This document shows positions 1 to 9,278 of a DNA stretch of 64,000 nt, piece after piece. A program made the translations under genes and the position numbers. The DNA lies in the NCBI GenBank assembly GCA_015179125.1, contig WHVA01000248.1, forward strand, positions 92,590 through 156,589. The letters run 5' to 3'. Within the stretch, counting starts at the first letter, position 1; each line of letters begins with the position of its first letter. This DNA is from Gautieria morchelliformis (taxonomy: Eukaryota; Basidiomycota; Agaricomycetes; Gomphales; Gomphaceae). Below the pieces are notes generated by a model, which saw nothing but the letters and a program-made list of their open reading frames with translations, was not told the origin of the DNA and made no database searches.

Positions 1-126
1 AAGAAGATCTACCTGCACCACTATATCTAGGCCAGTTTTTTTGAGAGGTGTTTTCTGGTTATGCTTAAAGGTACTTTCCTGTAAAGAATTTATCAATTAT
101 ATGTTGAGAAACACCTTAGAAACTTA

Positions 127-481
127 CCAGACTGAGTGTTTTGGACCAGAATTCACGTGCAGCTTGAACTGCACGAGTGGCATACTCGTCAATAGTCAGG
201 CTTCCCAGAGTCATCATCCCGCTCCTTTCTTCTGCCAGGCTGAACCTGAGCAATGCTCTCCTCAGTCTCACTGTCATCTGAGACCTCCTCAACTTCATTC
301 AGCACGTCCAGAAGGCTAAATGACCAGTCCGTGCCATCTTCATTAATATTGTCTGCATCACTTACTTCCGGAATGATATCTGGGTCAGCGAAGATCTCTA
401 AATCATCTTCAATCAGTCCAGGGTCAAAGCATTTAGAGCCTGAAGCTAGGCCTGTCTGGCTCTTTTGGTCAGGGGAGGCAT
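127..481 (-). pseudogene. Decayed acidic ORF fragment, unknown family
   Basis: Reading from an ATG at 481, the minus strand gives a short basic start (MPPLTKRARQA). After one frame change it gives an acidic stretch rich in D, E and S, then after another the segment TIDEYATRAVQAAREFW. At least two frame changes are needed, so it is not an intact gene. The style, a basic N-terminus followed by an acidic linker, resembles the first ORF of basidiomycete transposons, but I do not recognise the family. The rest of 1-797 shows nothing else I can support. Confidence 0.3.
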
Positions 482-797
482 GGCAGCAAGTTTTGTGAGG
501 TGAAAATTTTTTGATCTGAATTTGGACTGGTCATGTGACTGGACAATTTTCGGTTTGTTTTTTTTTTTTGAAATTATGCTCATTTCACCCAGTTTCCTTC
601 TAAATTTTAAATTTGGGGACCTGTGGTGCAATTTGGCGCTGTCAGCAGACTTGCTGCCTTTTAGCATCTTACACTGTAGGCCACAGCCATTGGACCAGTT
701 CACTTGAAACCTAATAGTACACCAATTAAGAGATAGAATAATTGATGACGAACTAGTGGTTTGGATTTGAGGGATTGTATATGCCATCGCCAGCCTC

Positions 798-1331
798 TGT
801 AAGAACCCGGCCTTTGGCCGGTTACTTACCGGTAAAACCTTCTTCCGAGCCCGAGCCGTGTGATATTCGTGCCCGAGTACATATGATCCATATCCGCGCC
901 CGAGCCCGAGCCCGAGCTTGAGTTCATATCCGACCTTGATCCCATGCCCGTATCCCCTTAGTTACTGATTCCGCTCCATCATGCATCATTCGTATATTAC
1001 CTCGCCCTGACCTCGGTCTCCTGACCTCGCCCTGACCTCCACTAATATGTTCGCCCCTGACTCACACCCTCGCCCGTATATAACCCCCTTGTATGCATTC
1101 CTACTCCTCAGTCTGAAAATCAACTATCGTATCCCTTCGATCCCTAGCTAGGCTTAAGCCAAACCTTGCCTCTTATTCGTTTGCCTCCGAAGTTGGGACT
1201 CGTGCGTAGGGTCGGCGCAGCACATAAGCTGAAGCCAAGTCCCTCTCCGACTTCCCCATCCAAACCTCGCCCCGTAACCTCGGACCTTGCCTCGGGTTTC
1301 GTTCCCGACCTCGGTCAACCTTACGACGGAT
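798..1331 (+). repeat. Gypsy LTR, family A, copy 1 (3' end missing)
   Basis: Begins TGTAAGAACCCGGCC and aligns along its length with the LTR copies at 16055-16605 (opposite strand) and 53623-54160. It stops about 17 bases short of the family 3' end (the other copies end CGTAACA). It abuts the copia gag remnant at 1331, in the middle of the zinc-knuckle region of that gene. No target duplication is visible, so this is a truncated LTR rather than a clean solo LTR. Confidence 0.85.
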
Positions 1332-2306
1332 GGTCCTTGACCTTCTTTACCACCTCCTTTGGCCCAGCAATTTTCGATAGTATGTCCAGGCTTTTTGCAG
1401 TTACTGCATGTATGCGTCTTCTGCCCCTTTTGGTCCTTCTTGGTAGACGAACCAATAAACACCTGCTCTTCTTGCGGGAGTGTTTTCTTCCTGTCATATT
1501 GAGCCTTTAGTGTTAGGTTTTCGGTGCGGACCTCGAGAGATGACAATAATCGCGTTTGTCTGAGCTCTGTCAAACGTGTAAGGAATCTAACTACGGTGAC
1601 CCGACTTAAATATCCTTGTGACCAAGCTTACTAATATGCTAGTAGCTTCTAGCGCTCGCCATACTCCAACATTTAGTACCTTAATAATGTCATCAGGGAC
1701 TAAAGGTCTCCCGCATTCTTCAAGCGAAGTGGTGAGGGCATTCATGACAGCCTCATAGGATGGTGGAAGTGATGCAAGGATGATGTCCATGAATTCTTCT
1801 TCAGAAACCCTGGCTCCCATCTCATTAAGACAAGCATATAGGTCTTGGGCCTTGTCCAAGTGATCTCTCAAGTCTCCATCCTCAGGACATCTCATACTGT
1901 GGAGTTGTCTCTGCAGGCTGGTGAGGACCATCTTGGGCTTTTTGGTCATTTCATTGACCAATGCATCCCAAGTCTCTTTTGCTGTCTTTTGCTTCTGTAG
2001 CATCAGAGCTAGTGACTCTGACACTGAGACGATGATTTGGGTCTTGGCTTGTCCTTCTCTAGCAAGATATCTCTCCAGCTTCTCCTCAGCCTTATCCATC
2101 TGAGTTGCCTCAGCTTCTGTAAGAATATGGCCTGGGGGCATGACTGGAGGATCAGGAGGTTGAGTGACTCTCCCTTCTACATGCTTGAGTAGATTTTTGG
2201 ACTCGAAATAGCTGATGAGAGTGGCTCACCACAATGGCCAATTACTTCCATCTGTAGCCAGCTTCTCAACACCCAAAAGCTTCTGTGAAGTGTCTCCGGG
2301 GCCCAT
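1331..2306 (-). pseudogene. Copia gag remnant (copy 1)
   Basis: Remnant of a Ty1/copia gag gene reading right to left. The ATG at 2306 lies inside the primer-binding site. The residues match the better preserved gag at 56476-57087 closely (UBN2-type gag, then a CX2CX4HX4C knuckle, CSNCKKPGHTIENC, near 1390). It is dead. After about 25 residues a TGA replaces the CGA codon of the other copy. A 161-bp insertion interrupts it at 1511-1671. The pol part is missing because LTR family A abuts at 1331. Removing the insertion restores the frame across the gap. Confidence 0.85.
1511..1671. mobile_element. 161-bp solo LTR-like insertion in copia gag
   Basis: A 161-bp segment with TGTTAG...CCAACA ends sits inside the copia gag remnant. 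It is flanked by the exact 5-bp direct repeat TTTAG (1506-1510 and 1672-1676). Deleting the segment and one repeat brings the gag reading frame back together at the residues VLKAQYD, as in the other gag copy. TG...CA ends with a 5-bp target duplication are the signature of an LTR insertion; no internal region remains. The family is not otherwise present in the window. Confidence 0.8.
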
Positions 2307-2311
2307 AACCC
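2298..2311 (-). promoter_or_regulatory. Copia primer-binding site, half-tRNA type
   Basis: Read on the minus strand, the bases next to the LTR are GGGTTATGGGCCCC. This is complementary to the anticodon stem-loop of eukaryotic initiator tRNA-Met (GGGCCCAUAACCC), the primer type known for Drosophila copia and yeast Ty5. The gag start ATG is part of the site. Confidence 0.75.
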
Positions 2312-2685
2312 TGTAGAGGACAGGAATTATAGGCAGTAGGACTGGACTTGTTGCTCAAAAGAATAGACTAGAAATTAATTCACTCTCTCAGTGAATTTAG
2401 TGGTCACTGAGAGAGGGGGGAAATGTGTCTTACTGTGCATATACTACCACCCAGCCCTTTAGCACCCATGGCAGCGCGCGTCAAAATGATTATGTAAGGG
2501 TGCTGGGTGAAAAGAAGGAAAAAAAAAATCGAAATAGAAGTACAAATCTTTGGTAGAAATTTTCGGAAAAATTCTGAAAAATAAAGTGATCATAGTAGAA
2601 CAGTTTGAAAACAAATTGGAAAGAAATACGAATGGTGGAATGTATTTGGCTTGATTTTGGTGCAGGAGCATAAATGCACCCAACA
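2312..2685 (-). repeat. Copia LTR, family 1 (5' LTR of gag copy 1)
   Basis: A 374-bp LTR with TG...CA ends on its own strand (starts TGTTGGGTGCATTTATG, ends CCTCTACA). It lies immediately upstream of the primer-binding site and gag remnant. It shares its ends and internal blocks with the solo LTR at 61190-61666 and the split LTR at 55480-55980. The inverted pair around ACTGAGAGAG is a short hairpin found in all copies. Confidence 0.85.
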
Positions 2686-3117
2686 CTTGTTCCACCTAGA
2701 TTGCTGACATGCTCCCATTGAAAACAGCACCCAGTACCAAACGAACCAAATCAACAACACGTGCATAACAGATCAAGTCCGCTTCGGCTTCCTCAAAGGC
2801 TAAATCCATGACGCATGCGAAAAATAAATTGCGCAAGGCAATGGTTGAAGAGGTCAAGGTTGAGGATAGCCCACGAAATGTATCAATGTGCAATTGTGCC
2901 GCATTTCCCGATCCTCCCACTCCCACTGAAACAATGACGAGTAGTATGGAACAGAGAAAAAAGGTATGACCCTTGATACCTCACCCCACTAGTGCACAGC
3001 AGCATTACATCATTAACATACAATTATTAGACCTTGTATCTAAATTTACCATGCTCAAATAGATCCATCAACCGTAATACAGATGGTACGGTACCTGTAC
3101 CGTACCATCAGAGGGGG
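2686..3117. other. Unassigned stretch with a 26-bp perfect palindrome
   Basis: A 76-residue minus-strand ORF (2696-2926) has a possible acceptor site just upstream and no recognisable family; it may be a host-gene exon cut by the LTR at 2685. At 3083-3108 there is a perfect palindrome with 12-base arms and a 2-base centre (ATGGTACGGTAC-CT-GTACCGTACCAT), just ahead of a purine-rich run and the presumed LTR start at 3118. Confidence 0.4.
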
Positions 3118-3863
3118 TGAGGTATTTATTATATGGACAGTATATGGCCTGCCGTATCTGTAAACTTACTGTGGATTATACGGCCCTAGCCGTAATACAG
3201 ACGGTGTGCAGCTGTTATGACCATGCAGTTCCGACTTCCGACACTCAGTTCCGCTCACATTCCAACCCTCCAATAGTCCCGATATTCTGCCCATTGTTTT
3301 ATTCCCTTGTTCTTTCAACTCTATTACTCGGACCCACCGGACTCGCCTCTCAGCATAGCAAGACCATATTTCCGGCCCTCCCTGTAGTTTTGCTGTCAGA
3401 TATGTTTTCCAACCCCTTGTTCTTTTGCCATTGTTTTACCCTACCCTGAACCTCCCCTTGTTCCCAATTAGTTAGTTACCCCATATGTCTATCCGACTTC
3501 CGCTCTCTCCGGAATTCGCTTAGTACTACCCCATTACATGTTGTCTCAGCTCTTTGTATAAAAGCCTCTCATGTATGTCTGTTATTCTGCAATCAGATAA
3601 TTGCCTTCGATACGTGATTTCCTTCACTCTATCTCCTGTTCTTAGCACAGCGAGTTTTGCAAGACCTCTGCCTCTTCGCCTTCTGCCTTCCACCTTCTGA
3701 CTCTGTTTCCGACTCAAGTTCCAACTTCTGTTTAGTTCGATACTTTCTGACTTCCAACTCACGATCCGAAATACTTAGGACAATAGTTCATTGGGGGTGC
3801 AACATATAAGTTGAAGCCATTGTCCTTTACAGTTCCAACTTGCGGAAATCTCGATATGTAACA
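3118..3863 (+). repeat. Probable gypsy LTR (family related to A)
   Basis: The segment is preceded by a purine run (GAGGGGG) and ends ATATGTAACA, like the CGTAACA end of LTR family A. Its last part has the same layout as family A (a block like ATATAAGTTGAAGCC about 60-80 bases from the end). A similar block occurs at 17110-17140. No target duplication is visible and the left boundary is inferred, so it is a probable LTR remnant. Confidence 0.5.
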
Positions 3864-3869
3864 GCAGCC

Positions 3870-4140
3870 CTATTGTGCTCTCCCAGAGACTGTAAGTGGC
3901 AACTTGTTTTAGATCAGATGGCGAAGGATCCTATGTGGCGATGTGGGCCCAAACTGATTGTGGAGGCCATTGCTAGGGAGACTGGGAACCATTTAACTCA
4001 GTAAGTCAAATAGGTAGCTGTTTCGGTCTTGACTTATGTTGGCCATTCAAGGGAGTATGTTAGGGATGAGATGCAGATCCAAGATCCACTAGGGTTTGAG
4101 CTTTGTGAACCTACCGCTAAGAAACTATCCAAGCATTAGT
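3870..4140 (+). pseudogene. Fragment of integrase-core-domain protein
   Basis: Two short coding blocks are joined by a well-formed intron (GTAAGT...CAAG, about 4000-4050). Spliced, they read through residues such as KDPMWRCGPKLIVEAIARET and then EYVRDEMQIQDPLGFE. This pattern resembles the N-terminal part of the integrase-core (DDE) proteins common in Agaricomycetes. The match is from memory of the family, not a search. The fragment is cut on both sides by LTR sequence (ends 3863, begins 4153), so only a piece of one gene remains. Confidence 0.45.
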
Positions 4141-4152
4141 TGTCCTTGGACC

Positions 4153-4546
4153 TGTCAAGATTGGATTTGGGTGTAATATCACGTATTAGTGAACACGGCA
4201 AATGCCTGAACGGCTTGTGTGATAAGATATGTAGTTCAGCGAATAATGTAAAGCCAATAAAGATTATTAAGTAAAGGGGCTACTCGAATGGAGCTTGCCC
4301 TGAGCTACAGTTGAAACAAAATAGCTCGTGACACTTGATGATGTAATGTGCAAGGTCTCACGGAAAGGTCACCTAGCGGTAACAATCCTTTTGCCAGCAA
4401 AGGTACTCCTTCGGAGCCCTTTGCCAACAGCACAGACAGGAGTCCGAAGACTAAAGTGGTGAAGGTGAGATATAGAAACTCACCAGTGGTGCTTAAGCTC
4501 TACTCTGGGTAAAGGTAGTAGCCTAGAGAAGAGGGCTTAAGACTTT
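4153..4546 (-). repeat. LTR family 2, diverged partial copy
   Basis: Matches the LTR copies at 37378-38648 and 46237-46790, with many differences (shared start TGTCAAGATTGG, then blocks such as CGTATTAGTGAACAC and GGAGCCCTTTGCCAACAGCAC). Homology fades near 4546 at GGGCTTAAGAC. The 4547-4685 bases up to the copia remnant show nothing recognisable. Confidence 0.65.
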
Positions 4547-4685
4547 TAGAATGTGTTAGATTCAAAATGATTTGATATAAATCTCTGTTGCTCAGTGGCT
4601 GGGACTGTTATATCTGTCCCGTTGCTGGGTGTATGCTGTGCTGACTAAGCTCAGCAACCATCAGGTTAACATCAATTCGACTCAT

Positions 4686-6280
4686 TCTTGCTCTAGCCTG
4701 CAAGTATAATCTCGAATTACGACAAGTGGATGTAAAAGGAGCATACCTTAATGGCAAACTGGAGGAGACTGTCTATATGTGCCAACCTGAGGGTTTTATC
4801 AAGCCAGGAGAAGAGAATCTAGTCTGCAAGTTAAACAAGGGGATCTATGGGTTGAAACAATCGGGAAGAGTGTGGCATCAGACATTGAGGAAGGAGCTGG
4901 AGAAGATGGGATTCAGAGCAGGAGAAGCAGATCAGATGGTATTTTTCAGATTTGGAGACAATGGAGAGATGGCTGTAGTGGGATGGTATGTGGATGATGG
5001 CTTGATGGCTTCAAATTCCAAGGCAGCGATGGAGAAGATGATTAAAGATGTGAGGGGGAGCTTTGACATTCAAGATCTAGGTGATCCAAGCCGGCTTCTA
5101 GGGATTAAAATCATCAGAAATCGAGAACTGGGTACCATTTACATTTCCCAACCATCCTTTATCAACTCTATTTCAAAACGATTCGATATCACAGCTGGAC
5201 GTGCTATAAACTCACCTATGGATCCAAATACAGAACTCAGAAGCTCCACCAATCCAAATGGCATTGTTGACACCTTGTATTCATCACTTGTTGGAAGCCT
5301 CAACTACTGCGCTGTGGCAACTCGACCAGATATATCCTATGCGGTTAATCGATGCGCACAATTTGCTTCCAAGCCTAACGTCATGTTTCTTTGATGCCCA
5401 AGAAATAGGGCCTCCATTGAAGATAAAAACCCATCCTGTAGTAGATTTTCTGTCATCCTTGTCTCCTGCAAAATCTGCATCTGTGAATCCAGCGAGTCCA
5501 TGAGCATATCCTTTGACACCATCACCATGGCTTGAGAATGTGATGCCATATTCCTTTGTATTGATCAAGTAGCGCAGAATTCGCTTTGCTGCCTCCCAAT
5601 GAGTGACGTTAGGCTTGGAAGCAAATTGTGCGCATCAATTAACCGCATAGGATATATCTGGTCAAGTTGCCACAGCGCAGTAGTTGAGGCTTCCAACAAG
5701 TGATGAATCTCATTGGGAGGCAGCAAAGCGAATTCTGCGCTACTTGATCAATACAAAGGAATATGGCATCACATTCTCAAGCCATGGTGATGGTGTCAAA
5801 GGATATGCTCATGGACTCGCTGGATTCACAGATGCAGATTTTGCAGGAGACAAGGATGACAGAAAATCTACTACAGGATGGGTTTTTATCTTCAATGGAG
5901 GCCCTATTTCTTGGGCATCAAAGAAACAAAATCTTGTGAGCCGATCATCTATGGAATCAGAACTAGTGGCAGGATCATTCGCATCCGCAGAAGGAATATG
6001 GCTCATCAGGATAGGAAAAGATTTTCAACATGATTTCACACCCATCCCCATATTCACAGACAATCAATCCTCTATTGCCTATTCTCAGGACAGCGCCAAC
6101 AGCAACAGAACAAAACACATTGATGTCCATTTCCATTACACAAAAGAACAAATCACAAATGGAAACATCAATCTGTGCTATGTCCCTGCAATGGATAATC
6201 CTGCGGATGTTCTTACCAAACCACTGTCTCCGCGCAAGCATCTCCATATCCTAGAGTTGCTAGGAATACGTCGAGCTTGA
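4686..6280 (+). pseudogene. Copia pol remnant: reverse transcriptase and RNase H
   Basis: The C-terminal half of a Ty1/copia polyprotein. The RT block starts VDVKGAYLNGK, continues with GIYGLKQSGRVW, and has the catalytic WYVDDGL. The RNase H half contains GFTDADFAGDKDDRKSTTGW, the E in SRSSMESELVA and the D in IFTDNQSS. It ends with the copia motif DNPADVLTKPL, and a stop is followed at once by a purine tract (GAGGGGAG) and an LTR. The 5' part (gag, protease, integrase) is missing. A roughly 330-bp inverted duplication of the element's own sequence (5381-5711) interrupts the frame between RT and RNase H. This copia is a different family from the one at 48-57 kb. Confidence 0.9.
5381..5711 (-). 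repeat. Local inverted duplication inside copia pol
   Basis: This insert is the reverse complement of its own surroundings. Its right part copies about 5283-5380 and its left part copies about 5706-5930, fused at the point where the insert sits. Removing it rejoins the RT and RNase H coding blocks at SKPNV / HWEAAKRIL. It is not a transposon: it has no terminal repeats and no target duplication. Confidence 0.85.
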
Positions 6281-6286
6281 GGGGAG

Positions 6287-6864
6287 TGTTATTGGAGGAG
6301 GAAAGGACAGTTTCAATCAGGACAATCTCATCTCTCATTTTTCTTATCACTCACCTTATTTTCCCATCATTCCAAGTCGAGTCGAGGCCCATACATGCGT
6401 ATCATGAGTCAAACATCGAGTCGAGGCGCAGACATGCGTGCCACTGAGTTAAGAGTCTATTTTCATGCCTACTATCGAGTCGAGTCGTCATTCCACTGGT
6501 CTGACAACATTTATTGCATCATCTCCATCATTTATGAAGAGATTAGCCACATAGGAGCTGTTGCATCATTATTGACATCATTATGCTCCTATCCCCTAAG
6601 TAGCATCATATTTCACATGATTATTACACTCACACATGATTATTTCCTCCTATCCTACACTGCTTAAATACTTGGACTTTATACTAGAATAAAACAGCGA
6701 CTTTACGATCTTTTTCCTCAGCAAGCTTCGAGTTTACAGCTGCACTGGATTATTTTCGTTTCCTCCTCATTCTCAACCTCAAAACCTCTAATCATAAATC
6801 TCAATTCTTATTCCACTATTACCATTCTAAAGCTACCACCACTCGACCCCGCTGCTGCAATATT
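6287..6864 (+). repeat. 3' LTR of the copia remnant (right end approximate)
   Basis: Starts TGTTATTGGAGGAGG directly after the polypurine tract of the copia pol. It contains repeated GAGTCGAG blocks near 6378-6490. The right end is set only by where the next element (gypsy gag start, reverse strand) begins to align, near 6865. Confidence 0.6.
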
Positions 6865-7370
6865 ACGATAGTCGTCGCTCGACCTCGTGAGTGGCGGTTC
6901 GAGTCTCAGCCTTGTGCCTGTCTCGACAGTGATGCTTTGCCGTCCGACAACAGCAAGACTTCTCTACCCTTTCCTTTGTCTTTGGGCAGAGGGGATTGGG
7001 GGGTCGGCGCCGGTTTGTCACCCAGCGACATCTCTTCCTCGACCACACTCAGCGAGACGTGGTCAGGGTTTTCCTCATCCTCAATTGGGGGGACGAGGGC
7101 GGTGAGATCTACGATCTCTCCGTCTTCTGGTGTCCTGGACTCTTGGTCCAGGGTAGTGTCAGCCATCGTGTCGCTGGGCTGTGCCTGTGGCATGGACCGT
7201 GAGCTCGTGGCTCACGTCTGTCTTTGACTGCATGGAGTCATCACGCTCGCAGCTGACAGTAGAGGGTCTACTGGAGGGTCTCAACGATGTTAGTCATCAA
7301 TGCAGCCATCTTTTTTCAAGATTGCTTTGAATCCACAATCGGTTGGTCGCATGGTGATCAACCGTGGGAT
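6865..7370 (-). pseudogene. Start of a gypsy gag, copy of the element at 36 kb
   Basis: The minus strand encodes residues nearly the same as those at 36556-36963 (shared TLDQESRTPEDGEI and TALVPP.EDEENPDHVS). Further upstream it matches the leader next to the 36-kb LTR (the TTGTGGATTC region). It is only the first part of gag and is cut at about 6865. Its own 5' LTR lies at 13448-13672, because a 6-kb LINE has inserted between them. Confidence 0.8.
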
Positions 7371-7514
7371 AGAACTTCTCACGCTTACCACCACACACTA
7401 AAAACCCAAAATCACTTTTCCTACACACACACTAGCCAAACCACATGCTAGTGCATCGCTGACTACAGCCAGCGGTGAAACCGAGCTTCCCTGAAAAAGA
7501 AGCCGCCAAAACGA

Positions 7515-9021
7515 TGCTGCAAAGCGTCGAACCCCAGGTGCCCACCACGTCACAAGCTCACACAAGAGCAGGTGCCACACAACAAGCCAGCAACAAAACC
7601 AGATCAGACTTGTTGTTAGAGCCAAACACATCAGTGAGAACCAGAGAACAAGCGAGGCAGTTCCTAGACAAACACGGGTACTACACGAAAGAGGACCCGT
7701 TGTTGACAGAACAGCTAAGTTACACATTATTTTCACTCACACACAACGTTAGCAGCAAAACCCTACAGGAGGGAGTTCGGGCAGTGGTCATTTTGATGAT
7801 GGAAGATGCCGCGAGAGCAGCAGGAGCAGCAGTCTTGCAACACATCGAAAAACACCTCGAAATGACCCTGACCAAGAACGAAGCAGCTGCTGACAGGGCC
7901 AAAGAGGCAACAGAGGTCGCAGAAGAAGCTACAGAAGGAGCCAGAAATGTCATAGAGCATTTGAATAACATGGGAGGGCAGAGGGAATGGCAAGGGGGAA
8001 GCGACGCAAGAGGGACGACATATGCAGCCTCACTGAAAGGTAATGTTCCTTTATCACACTTGAACAACCTAGCGAAAGCGAAAATGAAAGCAAGACAAAT
8101 ACTAATTGACTGAGACATGCAATGGGAACAGGACGAGCTAAACAGACTCACAGAGCAGGAGCTGGTAGCGAAAGCCAACGAAGCAATAAGCAACCTCAAG
8201 CCAGACCCAGAACGAATAGATATAAGCTTCGTGGGAGCCAAGAAGCTAGCGAATGGGGAGTAGTGCTAGACATGGAAACTGAGGAGGCGGTGAATTGGGT
8301 GCAAACGAACAAAAGGACGTTCTTGAGCAAATTCAGCGGGCTGGCCACAATAAAAGACAGAGCGCTATCAGTAATAGTGGAGTACGCGCCGCTGAATCAC
8401 TCACCTGACGCCATGGCAGAGATGAGAAAGATCGAGAGGGACTCGAAACTCCCCGATGGATCCCTGCTCTCAACCCGGTGGATAAAGCCTGTCCACAGGA
8501 GGACAGCAGGACAGAGATCGGCGCACGTCATCGCCAAGTTTACATCCACAGAAGCAGCGAATCAAAGCATAAGGGATGGGATAATAATAGCAGGAAAGAG
8601 AACCTGGGCCAGAAGGATGAAAAAAGAGCCACGAAGATGTCTAAAATGCCAGCGATACAACGCTCAACACATGGCAGCAGAATGCAGCAGCCGGGACACG
8701 TGCGGAACATGCAGAGAAGAACACAGGATGGGCGAATGCCAGGAAAACGACCCAAGCAAATTCAAATGCACGAACTGCGATGCAAAAGGCCACGCGTCAT
8801 GGGATAGGACATGCCCGGTATTCAAGTCAGCGTGTGCAGCGGCGGAAAAGAGCGATCCAGAACATACATACAACTTTTTCCCCAACGATGACCCCTGGAC
8901 ATGGGAGCAGCACCAGGAGGCGGAAGAAACAGAAGACGTAGGGGATCTTATAAAGAAACTCAGGGAACAGGAGGACAGGAGATGGAAAGCGGCAGAAATA
9001 GAAAGATGGACGGTGAGATGA
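7515..9021 (+). pseudogene. LINE ORF1 (gag-like, three zinc knuckles)
   Basis: The first part (to 8113) is Q/A/E-rich and helical, with a coiled-coil-like stretch (NEAAADRAKEATEVAEEATE). After two frame changes near 8113 and 8270, the second part carries an RNA-binding-like domain. It ends with three knuckles: CLKCQRYNAQHMAAEC, CGTCREEHRMGEC and CTNCDAKGHASWDRTC. This is the nucleic-acid chaperone ORF of I/Tad-type LINEs. The frame changes make it non-functional as read. Other long ORFs on the opposite strand here are shadows. Confidence 0.8.
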
Positions 9022-9278
9022 ACAGACAGCAGAAGCAGGGAGAGGCCCCAGGCGGAGCCAGATAACCCGCGATACAGAGGAAGGATCAAAAGCAGAGGAA
9101 ACATGCATGGGAGAGGATGAGGTGCGAACCCAAGAGTCAGGCACATGGACCAAGGGTGGCAGGACAGGAACCAGGGCGAGGGCCGACAAAGCAGACTAGA
9201 TGACTACGGGATTGGGGTCAGCCGCGAGCGGACACAAACAGTACAGCAAGACGGCAACGATAACAACACGCATCAAGG

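Noticed and set aside
7720..8241. 173-residue minus-strand ORF, Ser/Ala-rich
   Set aside because: Shadow of LINE ORF1, which has family motifs on the plus strand.
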